A DNA stretch of 64,000 nt, from positions 124,001-188,000 of the forward strand of contig NZ_LJSD01000051.1 of assembly GCF_001303895.1 (NCBI RefSeq). The letters are read 5' to 3'. The notes beneath the pieces were generated by a model. The model had not been told where the DNA came from, did not search any database, and worked only from the letters and a program-made list of their open reading frames with translations. A program made the position numbers and the translations under genes. This DNA is from Mesorhizobium sp. 1M-11. GTDB taxonomy: Bacteria > Pseudomonadota > Alphaproteobacteria > Rhizobiales > Rhizobiaceae. This document shows, one piece after another, positions 33,055 through 41,180 of this stretch; the stretch's first letter is position 1, and every line of letters starts with the position of its first letter.

Positions 33055-33504
33055 ATGAGCGACTTTCCTTCCGACTGTGTGAGCGATGCGCCCGGCGATG
33101 CTGCCGGGGCGACAGTTCTCCAGCTTGGGTTCCTCGCCCCCGTGAAGCGGGGGAGAGGTGGATCGGGCGAAGCCCGAGACGGAGAGGGGGAAGTTCCCCG
33201 CATACCGACGACCGCACCATTCTGGTTTGACAGCGGCGGCCGTCGGCGCTGCCCCCTCTCCGTCTCGGCTACGGCGGCTTTGCCGCCGGCCTCGACACCT
33301 CTCCCCCATTTCATGGGGGCGAGGAACCCAAGCCGAACGGCGCCCCGCGCCTTCCGATGCGCCGCACCACCTTGTTTCCCCGATCCGCGGCCCTGTCGCG
33401 GACGGCCGACGCCTGGGCAGGTCTCCCCTCCCGCCGCCCGGGCGTCGGCTGCCTCTTCCACCGAAGCGGCCGGCCCGAACGGCCCAGAGGAGATCCGCCT
33501 GTGA
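33055..33504 (+). CDS. Hypothetical protein interrupted in frame by repeat R5
   Basis: 149 codons from ATG 33055 (GGGAG upstream). The first ~20 residues (MSDFPSDCVSDAPGDAAGA) and the last ~48 look native, while codons for residues ~22-92 are the R5 inverted-repeat element, which happens to keep the frame open. The stop overlaps the GTG start of the next gene. The native protein was probably a 70-80 residue first gene of the operon; whether the expanded version works is doubtful. Confidence 0.4.
   Translation: MSDFPSDCVSDAPGDAAGATVLQLGFLAPVKRGRGGSGEARDGEGEVPRIPTTAPFWFDSGGRRRCPLSVSATAALPPASTPLPHFMGARNPSRTAPRAFRCAAPPCFPDPRPCRGRPTPGQVSPPAARASAASSTEAAGPNGPEEIRL
33116..33332. repeat. R5 inverted-repeat element
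   Basis: Outer ends TTGGGTTCCTCGCCCCCGTG and its near-complement around 33300-33332. Inner arms GAGACGGAGAGGGGG and CCCCCTCTCCGTCTC. About 217 bp, inserted within the gene at 33055. A second copy is at 52856. Confidence 0.75.
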
Positions 33505-33647
33505 AGTACGACTTCGACGACGACCTGCGCGGCCCCGATCCATCCGAGCGGCTGCATCGTCTGGCCATGATCGGCCTCGGCGGCGCCGCGGCGCTGCTGA
33601 CCGCCCTCATCTTCTTCTGCTTCGCCTGGAGCGTGCTGACGCCATGA
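33501..33647 (+). CDS. Small membrane protein of phage-type operon (48 aa)
   Basis: GTG start at 33501 overlapping the previous stop (GTGA), with GAGGAG upstream. A charged N terminus (KYDFDDDLRGPDPSERLH) is followed by one membrane helix (IGLGGAAALLTALIFFCFAW). Its stop overlaps the next ATG (ATGA). Unknown role; similar single-span proteins occur in rhizobial prophage replication blocks. Confidence 0.6.
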   Translation: MKYDFDDDLRGPDPSERLHRLAMIGLGGAAALLTALIFFCFAWSVLTP

Positions 33648-33952
33648 CCGAAGCGATCTGCATGAAGGCCCGCGCGCTCATCAAAGCCGACCCACAGCTT
33701 GCCCGCGAAGTGGTGCGTCAGCTTGTGCCCAGCAAGGCCGGCGGCATGACGGCGCGGCAGCGTGAGCTGCTTGTGTTCGTCCGCACTTACATTGTCCGGC
33801 ACGGCGTCGCCCCTTCCTTCGAGGAGATGAAGAGCGGGCTGGGGCTGGCCAGCAAGGCCGGCATCCACCGCATGATCGCCGGGCTGGAAGACCGTGGCTT
33901 CATCACCCACGCGCCCCGCCGCGCCCGCTCGATCCGCCTGGTGAGCTCATGA
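33644..33952 (+). CDS. LexA N-terminal-like DNA-binding protein
   Basis: 102 residues. Residues ~35-100 form a LexA-type winged helix: MTARQRELLVFVRTYIVRHG, VAPSFEEMKSGLGLASKAGI, HRMIAGLEDRGFITHAPRRA. The LexA protease/dimerisation domain is absent, so this is a free DNA-binding domain with a short helical N-terminal extension. Start overlaps the previous stop by four bases. Confidence 0.82.
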   Translation: MTEAICMKARALIKADPQLAREVVRQLVPSKAGGMTARQRELLVFVRTYIVRHGVAPSFEEMKSGLGLASKAGIHRMIAGLEDRGFITHAPRRARSIRLVSS

Positions 33953-33977
33953 GCGAACCACAGACAAAGTCGAGCTT

Positions 33978-34295
33978 ATGAGCGAACCACCGAACAAACT
34001 CGAGCCTATGAGCGAACCGCTGAACGCCATGAACGACCGCCTCAGCGAACCTCAGGGCCGGCGCATCCGTTGCCGCGACATGGCCGATGCGCTGGAGCGC
34101 ATGGCGCATGGCAAGCAGTTTTGGCTGGCCGACTTCGGCCGCGGCCGCCGCAAGCGGCCGGACCACGAGATCCTGCAGAAAAGCCAGGAACTCGACGTGC
34201 TGCAGCAGGCCGCCCGTGACTACCGCACGCAGCAATTCCAGGAACAGTGTGACGCGGTTTTCCGTCCGCGCGAAAACCAGGTGCGCCGGCCATGA
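33978..34295 (+). CDS. Hypothetical protein with repeated MSEP start (105 aa)
   Basis: Three imperfect copies of a ~30-base unit, each beginning ATGAGCGAACC, lie at 33949, 33978 and 34008. The first encodes only a 10-residue peptide (33949-33981) whose stop overlaps the second ATG; the other two are in one frame. The body is helical and basic (IRCRDMADALERMAHGKQFW, FGRGRRKRPDHEILQ, LDVLQQAARDYRTQQFQ). Function unknown. ATGA overlap with the next gene. Confidence 0.6.
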   Translation: MSEPPNKLEPMSEPLNAMNDRLSEPQGRRIRCRDMADALERMAHGKQFWLADFGRGRRKRPDHEILQKSQELDVLQQAARDYRTQQFQEQCDAVFRPRENQVRRP

Positions 34296-34789
34296 GCAAG
34301 AAACGCTGGTTCCGGCTCTACATCGAGCGCTGGCGCGACGGCACCTTCGGGCTGACGCCCAACGAGATCGCTGCCTACATCACGCTGCTGTGCGAGCTCT
34401 ACGACCATGACGGCATCCTGATCCGTGCCGATCTCGACCTTCTGGCGCGCCGCTGCGGCATGCGCCCGACTTCTTTTCGGAAGGCTTTCGAAACGCTGAC
34501 CCGGCGCGGAAAGCTCACCCTCGACGGTGATGTCATCACCTCCAAGGCGGTCTCCGAAGAAATCGAAAGCCGGGAAAGACTCGACGGGAAGTTTGCGGAA
34601 AACCGCCAGAAACTCGCCGAAAAACGCAATGAAATCAGAGAAATCCGACAAAGACTGCCGACTGATACAGAGAAAAGAATCAAGACAAGAGTCTTAGAAT
34701 CCCCGCTGCCGCAGCCTGGCGCCGGCCAATCCCCTTCCGTCCAGAACTTCATCAAGCGCCGGGAAATGGCCCGGCGCAGGAGCGCTTGA
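34292..34789 (+). CDS. DUF1376 (YdaU-like) phage replication protein
   Basis: 165 residues. The N terminus RWFRLYIERWRDGTFGLTPN then AAYITLLCELYDHDGIL, LDLLARRCGMRPTSF and LTRRGKLTLDGDVI match DUF1376, a winged-helix-like domain in phage replication genes such as ydaU. The rest is a Lys/Glu-rich coiled coil (ESRERLDGKFAENRQKLAEK) and a basic tail. It follows an ATGA overlap. Confidence 0.8.
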   Translation: MSKKRWFRLYIERWRDGTFGLTPNEIAAYITLLCELYDHDGILIRADLDLLARRCGMRPTSFRKAFETLTRRGKLTLDGDVITSKAVSEEIESRERLDGKFAENRQKLAEKRNEIREIRQRLPTDTEKRIKTRVLESPLPQPGAGQSPSVQNFIKRREMARRRSA

Positions 34790-34792
34790 GCC

Positions 34793-35206
34793 ATGTTCAT
34801 TGCCCGTTACGAAAACACCATGCGCAACGCCAGGCCGAAAGGCGTCGAGCCCGAGCCTGCCAGGCCGAGCCCCGCGCCCAGGACTGAGGATCCGGCCGTG
34901 GCTGCCTATCGCTGCATCGACGTGCTGGAGCCCAGGACACCGGCGCGCGAGATCATCAGCCGCGTCGGCGCGCTGCACGGCTATACGCTGGCCGAGATCA
35001 CCGGCCCGCGCCTGGAGAAGAGACTGGTGCAGGCGCGCTTCGACGCCATCAAGGCGGTGGCCGATGCCAGGCCCGATATGTCGCTGCCGCAGATCGGCAG
35101 GATCTTCAACCGCGACCACACCTCCATCCTGCACGCGCTGAAGAAGCGCGGCGGCCGCCGCCCCGAACAGCAGGGCCCCGGCCAACAACAGGGAGCCGCG
35201 AAATGA
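34793..35206 (+). CDS. Stand-alone DnaA domain IV protein
   Basis: 137 residues. After a proline-rich start, residues ~55-120 correspond to DnaA domain IV: IISRVGALHGYTLAEITGPR, VQARFDAIKAVADARPD, MSLPQIGRIFNRDHTSILHA. The DHTSI signature helix that reads DnaA boxes is intact, but the AAA+ domain is absent. Such proteins could compete with DnaA for DnaA boxes or act in phage replication. Overlaps the next gene by four bases. Confidence 0.85.
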   Translation: MFIARYENTMRNARPKGVEPEPARPSPAPRTEDPAVAAYRCIDVLEPRTPAREIISRVGALHGYTLAEITGPRLEKRLVQARFDAIKAVADARPDMSLPQIGRIFNRDHTSILHALKKRGGRRPEQQGPGQQQGAAK

Positions 35207-35736
35207 GCGCGCCGCAAAATGACAACCGCGGGGATTGGTACATCGTGAGCTGCCATCCGCATGCGGAGCGGCAGGCCTGCGCCGAGATCGCGGCGCTCGG
35301 CCAGACGGTATACCTGCCCTCGCTGCGCAAGGAATTCCACCACCGCCGCTACCGCAAGTGGATCCGGCAGCACTACCCGCTATGGCCCGGCTACCTGCTG
35401 GTGCTGGCTTCCGAACACTGGTCGCGCGTGCTGGACTGCCAGCATGTGACGCGCGTGCTGCGCAGCCAGACCTATGCCGGCGCCGGCATGCCGATTGCTA
35501 TCCACGACGCCGACGTGCAGGCGATCCGCCTCGCCCAGGACACCGGCCAGTTCGACGAGATGCGCGTGGACCGGGCAACGGTGAAGCCGGGGGATAGGCT
35601 GAAGCTTCACGAGGGTGCGCTGACCGGGCAGGCTGGGACGGTGGAGAGCCTGGGGGATGCTAGGATCGTGCTGTTGATCAATGCGATGGGACGGGAGTTG
35701 CGGACGGTGGTGCCGGTGGAGAGGGTGGTGGGGTGA
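35203..35736 (+). CDS. NusG/RfaH-like transcription factor
   Basis: 177 residues with an NGN domain (WYIVSCHPHAERQACAEIAA, VYLPSLRKEFHHRRYRKW, LWPGYLLVLA) and a C-terminal KOW region (VKPGDRLKLHEGALTGQAG, TVESLGDARIVLLINAMG). It is a specialised NusG paralogue, probably a phage-type antiterminator for the operon it ends. The last third of the gene changes to G-rich codons (gggtggtgggg). The phage block stops here: no terminase or structural gene follows. Confidence 0.85.
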   Translation: MSAPQNDNRGDWYIVSCHPHAERQACAEIAALGQTVYLPSLRKEFHHRRYRKWIRQHYPLWPGYLLVLASEHWSRVLDCQHVTRVLRSQTYAGAGMPIAIHDADVQAIRLAQDTGQFDEMRVDRATVKPGDRLKLHEGALTGQAGTVESLGDARIVLLINAMGRELRTVVPVERVVG

Positions 35737-35786
35737 TGAGGGGGTACTTGAACAAAGGGTGCATTGCAGTCATAAACAAATGCGGG

Positions 35787-36539
35787 TTAGCTGGAATGCC
35801 GCGAATTGCCGGCGGCTAGCCGCCTCCTAATCGCATCTGCAATAAATTCACGCCCTTCTGCCAGGGAAAGCTGACGAGCGGGAAGCGAAGTGGTTTTGTG
35901 ATGCCGTATAAGCTGTGCTGTAAGACTAAAGTTGGCAACTTCCCGTCTTGTAAAACCTAGCTTGAGAAACTCTTCTTTATTGCCGAGCGCCTCGTAGGTC
36001 TTATAGAGATCATGCCAGTTGTCGGCACGGCCGAAATGTTCCAAGGCTGCTGCTAGTATCCCATCTTTAAGAGCCCACGCGCTTTGCGCAAAGGACAGTG
36101 CCGGCTCATCAAATACCTCCTTACCTTGGCGGATTACTGTCATATAAGCACTTAGGCGAAAGCGCGGGCCTGTCATTATCGCGTCTAAAAAAGCAGTACC
36201 GTGATAAATTCCAGATAGATCGCGCCTGAATATTCTACCTAAAACAACAGGTCTCGTATCCCTTGCAACTGAGAGAAGGCCATTAAGTTCGCGAAGCATA
36301 GGTATAGCCTGTTCTCGTACATCTGCAGCATCACCGCAGGTTTGAAATTCGCTCGCAGAGAGAAGGTAGGCGTTTTGCTCCACTTCGGGGCTGACTGACA
36401 CATCGGTCAGCACTACATACGGTAGGTTGGGCGGCCTCAACTCAGCTTTCCAGTCCTCTAGATCGTCTGGGTCTCCTTTGAGTTCAACGGTCCAACCATC
36501 CGCTAAGTCGTGCTTGTGACTCGAACCCGCCGATTCCAT
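35787..36539 (-). CDS. Hypothetical protein at island edge (250 aa)
   Basis: Codon use is less GC-biased than the chromosome and resembles the island to its right. The protein mixes beta-strands (WTVELKGDPDDLEDWKAEL, PYVVLTDVSV) with long helices (ADNWHDLYKTYEALGNKEEF). No signal peptide or membrane helix. I do not recognise a family. The genes around it suggest an accessory, possibly defence-related, role. Confidence 0.65.
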   Translation of the reverse strand: MESAGSSHKHDLADGWTVELKGDPDDLEDWKAELRPPNLPYVVLTDVSVSPEVEQNAYLLSASEFQTCGDAADVREQAIPMLRELNGLLSVARDTRPVVLGRIFRRDLSGIYHGTAFLDAIMTGPRFRLSAYMTVIRQGKEVFDEPALSFAQSAWALKDGILAAALEHFGRADNWHDLYKTYEALGNKEEFLKLGFTRREVANFSLTAQLIRHHKTTSLPARQLSLAEGREFIADAIRRRLAAGNSRHSS

Positions 36540-36883
36540 CTATTCTTCTCCTGGTAGCTCCGATCCAATCTGTAAATTAGTTGGGCGGAGGCTGTGAAAC
36601 AGGCTCTTCAGCATGAAGGGCGCAGAGGTATGAAACATTAACACCGCAACGGTACAGGCCGTTCTAGCCGCGCAGTCCAAAGGAAGTTCCATCTGCAATC
36701 TCGCTGCGTCCCGCGTCCTCTCAGATCACCGGCCACGATGGCGAAGTTCAGACCGTAATTCGTCAGCGAAATTCGAACCCACAGGCATTGCGCGTTTCAA
36801 GACGGCACCGAATCCCGTTACCTTGCTGAAAAGCAGGCAGTGGATTCTTTGTAGCTGTGCTGCTGTCCAATTCTCGTACGGAT
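36540..36883. other. Intergenic region in island
   Basis: 344 bp, no supported gene. I looked for a tRNA or attachment site around the TTCGAACC at about 36773 and could not fold a tRNA there. Confidence 0.4.
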
Positions 36884-37330
36884 ATGCCAGATTTCCTAAC
36901 CCCTAAGCAGCGCAGCGCTCACATGGGGCGCATCCGCAGAGCCAACACCAAGCCGGAACTGATCGTCAGAAAGCTCCTTCATAGGCTAGGTTATCGTTTC
37001 CGGCTTCAGTGGAAGGATGCCCCTGGCCGACCGGACATCGCCTTTCCGGGCCGTCGTAAGATTATCTTCGTGCATGGTTGCTTTTGGCACCAGCATGCCG
37101 GATGTCGTCTTGCACACGTGCCTGAAACGCGTCGTGATTTCTGGGAAGCAAAGTTTGCCCGCAATCGCGCCCGCGACGCGCGGGACCTCGCCAGAGCTGA
37201 AGCGTTGGGTTGGAAGGTCTTGGTCCTATGGGAGTGCGAAGTCGGCGCCCAGACGGCGCTGGAGGAAACGCTAAGGGACTTTGTTGGACCGACAAATTCG
37301 AAATCCATTCACAACTTGGATCGTGCCTAG
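36884..37330 (+). CDS. vsr: Very-short-patch-repair endonuclease (Vsr)
   Basis: 148 residues from ATG 36884. Vsr landmarks: NTKPELIVRKLLHRLGYRFR (Glu25), GRPDIAFP with the catalytic Asp51, FVHGCFWHQH (64-71), then the zinc-binding Cys/His set continuing to GCRLAHVPETRRDFW and KFARNRARDARD. Vsr nicks next to T:G mismatches arising from deamination of 5-methylcytosine, and usually accompanies a Dcm-type methylase. Here the cytosine-5 methyltransferase lies 5 kb away at 42043-43683, in the same island. Confidence 0.92.
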   Translation: MPDFLTPKQRSAHMGRIRRANTKPELIVRKLLHRLGYRFRLQWKDAPGRPDIAFPGRRKIIFVHGCFWHQHAGCRLAHVPETRRDFWEAKFARNRARDARDLARAEALGWKVLVLWECEVGAQTALEETLRDFVGPTNSKSIHNLDRA

Positions 37331-37529
37331 TCGTTCGATTCAGTATGATTCATCTCTGAGCCCGGGGGAAGTGGATTTAACAACACCCAGTATCGTCGCA
37401 GTTATCGATCTTGCGACCTCTCCACAAGTTGTTGCAGACTTTGAATATAAACGTAGCGATGACTTCCAAGCAACGCTGACTTCAGTTAGGTCTTAGGAAA
37501 ACTGGCGTGGGGTCGTTTAGGGTCTGGAA

Positions 37530-37555
37530 AATCTGTGGAGCTCACTCCACAGATT
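37530..37555. promoter_or_regulatory. Perfect 11-bp palindrome upstream of the helicase operon
   Basis: AATCTGTGGAG (37530-37540), loop CTCA, then the exact complement (37545-37555). It lies 34 bases before the start codon of the operon at 37590-42040. The following bases are CCCGC, not T-rich, so an operator is more likely than a terminator. The rest of 37331-37589 shows no gene. Confidence 0.6.
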
Positions 37556-37589
37556 CCCGCTCGGCTGACAAGCTGCAAACGGAGGGGAA

Positions 37590-38045
37590 ATGAAGGTTTC
37601 GATCCACAGCCATTGTTCCGGCGCAGAACGAGTTCCAGACTCCATTTTGTCTGAGGTAGTCGCCGCTGCGACTGCCATCGAAGTTCGGGCAGAACGAGGC
37701 GCCGCCCCTCGCATCCGCGATCGGTTTGTCGCGGAACTTCGCGAAAAGGGTTGGTCAGGCGAGGTCACTGTCGCCCGCGGCTCGGACATGAGCATCACAT
37801 CCATGCGCAACGGAATCGGCTTGTGCTTGCAGACTGGCAACATGGCCAGGATGTACGCGGATTTGATAAAGCTGCAGACGCTGTACCTCGACAACGCAAT
37901 TGAGGCAGCGATCTTCGTGCTACCTTCCCAGCCGCTTGCGGCTGCCATTGGTGACAATATCGCCCAAGCCACGCGCTTGCAGCGGGAGCTGGAAATTTTC
38001 CGCAAAGCGTACCACGTTCCGACTCTCGTCCTGTCCTTGGAGTGA
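37590..38045 (+). CDS. BglII-like restriction-endonuclease-fold protein
   Basis: 151 residues with a strong GGAGGGGAA site. The C-terminal two thirds resemble the BglII/BstYI family core: RDRFVAELREKGWSGEV, then GIGLCLQTGNMARMYADLIK and LQTLYLDNAIEAAIFVLP. In BglII the strand carries E-x-Q as part of the active site; here the position of the Glu appears to be Cys (LCLQ). It may be an inactive or specificity subunit, or my alignment may be off by a few residues. It is the first gene of a four-gene overlapped operon. Confidence 0.6.
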   Translation: MKVSIHSHCSGAERVPDSILSEVVAAATAIEVRAERGAAPRIRDRFVAELREKGWSGEVTVARGSDMSITSMRNGIGLCLQTGNMARMYADLIKLQTLYLDNAIEAAIFVLPSQPLAAAIGDNIAQATRLQRELEIFRKAYHVPTLVLSLE

Positions 38046-38047
38046 AG

Positions 38048-39355
38048 ATGCTAGAACCCCTCCTTCCCGATACTCCTAAAGGTTCTAGATTTGGCTGGCC
38101 CCGTCCGTCACGTCATGAAGAATTCGAGACCCGCCTCAAGGCCAAGGATTTGCCGACGCATCGCGTGGTATTTCAGGGACTCAATCAGGATTTGCCGATA
38201 ATCCGGATTCCAATCGGTCTACCCAAATATCGGTTGACCAATGGGCGCACCGCCTCTCTTCAGGTGGAATATCTCGCACTAAACCCCGATCTCCGAGATG
38301 ATTTATTTACCGGAGATTCAGAGATGTGGGACGCCCAAGAAGCTCAGCACGGGCTTTTACTTCGGCTCAGCCGTCAATCAGAGCTGGATCAATACTTTGC
38401 CGACTCGGCACACAAGCAGGTCGAGCCCCTGCTACTGGATCAGGATGGCTTCGTCGTAAACGGAAATCGTCGACTGTCTGCTTGGCGGGAGCTGCTTTTC
38501 GACGAAGCAGGCAAGTATGAGCATTTTGAGCACATTGAGGTCGTCGTTCTACCACGCGCGACGGAGAAGGACATCAACCGGCTTGAGGCGCAGCTCCAGA
38601 TCGAAAAGGACATACGAGCCGACTATAGTTGGGACGCACAGGCTAACATGATGCTAGCCAAAAGGGATCGGGACGGCATTGAACCGGCCGAGCTTTGCCT
38701 TCTCTACAAGATGAAGGAGAGCGAGCTCGCCCAGTTGTTGGACATGCAATCCTACGCAGATGAGTATCTGAGGTCCCGTGGCAAGGCCAATATGTGGTCC
38801 GAGGTTTCCGGTCAGGAGCACACATTCCAGCGCCTTGTCCAAAGCCGCTCTCGGCTTTCCGGGGTGGCTCGAAAAGAAATGTTCAAGGAAGCCGCCTTCG
38901 CTCTTATCGATGAGCCCGCCGCGGTCGGTCGGTTGTACATCGCAATCCCCGATCTGGCAGGAAGTCTGGACAAGGTAACGGAGCGGCTATCGGAGGAGTT
39001 TGATATCGAGACAACGACGCACGATGATGGGCTAGATGCCTTGTTCGGCGATGGTCAGCCCGATGAAGCGAGCGCGAAAGAGACGGCACTAATTGGCATC
39101 CTGAAGGACCCGGACCAATGGACGCGAGCCCGCGAAGTTATCGCTGACGTTTTGGAATCGGAGCGCCAGCTCAAGAAAGACATTAAAAAGGCAGGCTATT
39201 TGCTCGATCTCTGCGCCAAGGCGAACAGTACTCTTACAGCCGCGGTAAAAGATGGGCTACGCCCAGAGTCAAAACTAACTGGCGTCGAAAAGCAGCTCAA
39301 CGAGATCGAAGCACGAGTGACAGCCATACGGGCGTTCCTGGGCAAGCATGCTTAG
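38048..39355 (+). CDS. ParB/Srx-like nuclease-domain protein
   Basis: 435 residues; ATG 38048 (GGAG five bases upstream) or GTG 38042, which overlaps the previous stop. The motif DQDGFVVNGNRR (131-142) followed by LSAWRELL matches the ParB-like/sulfiredoxin fold used by ParB-family nucleases and by phage and defence ParB domains. N-terminal to it is a region of mixed strands; C-terminal is a long helical section with a likely coiled coil (RQLKKDIKKAGYLLDLCAKA). It overlaps the helicase gene by eight bases. Confidence 0.7.
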   Translation: MLEPLLPDTPKGSRFGWPRPSRHEEFETRLKAKDLPTHRVVFQGLNQDLPIIRIPIGLPKYRLTNGRTASLQVEYLALNPDLRDDLFTGDSEMWDAQEAQHGLLLRLSRQSELDQYFADSAHKQVEPLLLDQDGFVVNGNRRLSAWRELLFDEAGKYEHFEHIEVVVLPRATEKDINRLEAQLQIEKDIRADYSWDAQANMMLAKRDRDGIEPAELCLLYKMKESELAQLLDMQSYADEYLRSRGKANMWSEVSGQEHTFQRLVQSRSRLSGVARKEMFKEAAFALIDEPAAVGRLYIAIPDLAGSLDKVTERLSEEFDIETTTHDDGLDALFGDGQPDEASAKETALIGILKDPDQWTRAREVIADVLESERQLKKDIKKAGYLLDLCAKANSTLTAAVKDGLRPESKLTGVEKQLNEIEARVTAIRAFLGKHA

Positions 39356-41180
39356 GATTGACTATCAAGCCAGGCAGGGCCGGGCTGTGTTCGCCTGGGA
39401 CATCCGTGAAAACTCTGCCCCTTGGGCAGCAATGCTCAAACGAGTAGCGTTCGACACCAGCCGCGATGCAGCCCTTGAAGGTGTCGCCGGTGTCTCCTTG
39501 CCGTGGTGGTCCTTCGCCGGCGCGCGTGATCAATTTCTGCAAGTTTTTCGCGCCAATGGTCTCAAGCTGGGCGACGGCCTGTCGATCAGCACGGAAGCCG
39601 CCGAACTCCTTAGACAATCACAGCGCATCGCTGAAACCTATCGGGCTGCAGCTCAAACGCCGCCGCTTTCTGCGAACGACCTGAAGTCGGCACTCGGCGC
39701 ATCGGGTTTCGTCCGTGGGCTGTCGGATCATCAACTGGTGAATGTGGGCCGGATCGCCGCTCTACCCGCTGCAGCTACTTTCTCAGTGCCAGGAGCCGGC
39801 AAGACAACCGAGGCTCTAGCCTTCTACACATACAGGTCAGAGCCTGGGGATCGCCTACTGGTCATTGCGCCCAAGAACGCCTTTGCGGCCTGGGACGAGC
39901 AGATTGTCGAATGTCTGCCAGAATTTGGCACACAGTTCGTTCGCTTACGCGGTGGCCGGGATCGCATTCGCACAGCATTGTCCGCCGACCCCCAATTGAT
40001 GCTGGTAACTTACCAGCAGCTAACCCGCATTCAGGATCTTCTGGCGCAACATCTAGCGCAACACCGCACATTCGTCTTCCTCGACGAAAGCCACCGAATA
40101 AAAGCTGGCGTTGCTGCGGCGAGTGCACGCTCAGTCATGGGGCTGTCGCATCTACCCGTCGGCAAATTGATTATGAGCGGGACGCCAATGCCGCAGTCTA
40201 TTGGCGATCTGCTGCCTCAATTCGGCTTCCTATACCCCGAGATACCGGCACAGGAAGATACCGTCGTTGACTTGATGCGCCCAATCTACGTCCGAACGAA
40301 CAAGGCTCAGCTTGAGCTACCGGAAGTCACTCGTAACCTCCGTGAACTGCCGATGGCGCCGGTCCAGCACGACCTCTACCAATTAATGAGGCAAGAGGTA
40401 GCGCGTGAAGCCTCTGCGGTACTCAACGCCCAAGGTCGACAAGCTTTCAGGTCGCTCGGCCGATCAGTCTCGCGTCTGCTCCAGTTCGTGTCGAACCCGT
40501 CGCTGCTGGCGTCTCAGATCGGCTTCGCCCATCGCGACTTACTAGCTGCGGTGCTAGCCGAAGGAGAAGGGCCGAAGCTCGAATATGTACTCAGACGTGC
40601 CAGGCAGCTCTCTCAGCAGGGCGAGAAGGTGTTGATATGGTCCTCGTTCGTCCGCAACGTAGAATATATGGCTTCGCGTCTCGCCGATCTGGGCGCCGTT
40701 TATATACATGGCGGCGTAGATGCGGGTAGTGAGGATGACGGCGACACCCGCGAAGGCAAAATCAAAGCCTTCCACGATGACGAAAGCGTCCGGGTCATGG
40801 TCGCCAACCCGGCAGCAGCGAGTGAAGGCGTAAGCCTTCACCGCGTCTGCCACCACGCACTCTATTTGGACCGCACCTTCAACGCCGCTCACTATCTGCA
40901 GTCCGAAGACCGCATCCATCGGTTCGGACTGCCAAAGTACCAGAAAACGATCATCGAAATCGTCGAATGCGTTGGCACAGTGGACGAGACAGTGCGGACC
41001 CGCCTCAAGTTCAAAATTGACCAGATGGCCAACGCGCTGGAAGACTCATCCCTCAGGCCAGATCCAATTCCAATTGATCCTACCGACGTAGCTGAGGTGG
41101 ACGATCCAGAGGAATACACGACGGGTTTGCAACTGGAGGATGTTCGCGCTTTGGCTTACGACTTGAGCCGCGCGGAATGA
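39348..41180 (+). CDS. SNF2/SWI2-family helicase
   Basis: 610 residues. A ~125-residue N-terminal region is followed by the helicase core: Walker A variant SVPGAGKTTEAL (146-157), DESHRIK (246-252, motif II), SGTPMPQS (motif III area), and the second RecA domain with IWSSFVRNVEYMASRL, MVANPAAASEGVSLHR and SEDRIHRFG (motif VI, about residue 528). SNF2 proteins of this type translocate on DNA and drive several restriction and phage-defence systems. It is flanked in the operon by a nuclease-fold gene on each side. The start overlaps the previous stop. Confidence 0.92.
   Translation: MLRIDYQARQGRAVFAWDIRENSAPWAAMLKRVAFDTSRDAALEGVAGVSLPWWSFAGARDQFLQVFRANGLKLGDGLSISTEAAELLRQSQRIAETYRAAAQTPPLSANDLKSALGASGFVRGLSDHQLVNVGRIAALPAAATFSVPGAGKTTEALAFYTYRSEPGDRLLVIAPKNAFAAWDEQIVECLPEFGTQFVRLRGGRDRIRTALSADPQLMLVTYQQLTRIQDLLAQHLAQHRTFVFLDESHRIKAGVAAASARSVMGLSHLPVGKLIMSGTPMPQSIGDLLPQFGFLYPEIPAQEDTVVDLMRPIYVRTNKAQLELPEVTRNLRELPMAPVQHDLYQLMRQEVAREASAVLNAQGRQAFRSLGRSVSRLLQFVSNPSLLASQIGFAHRDLLAAVLAEGEGPKLEYVLRRARQLSQQGEKVLIWSSFVRNVEYMASRLADLGAVYIHGGVDAGSEDDGDTREGKIKAFHDDESVRVMVANPAAASEGVSLHRVCHHALYLDRTFNAAHYLQSEDRIHRFGLPKYQKTIIEIVECVGTVDETVRTRLKFKIDQMANALEDSSLRPDPIPIDPTDVAEVDDPEEYTTGLQLEDVRALAYDLSRAE

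Noticed and set aside
36740..36830. Possible tRNA or tRNA-end attachment site beside the island
   Set aside because: TTCGAACC is present, but no acceptor stem or anticodon arm could be folded around it.
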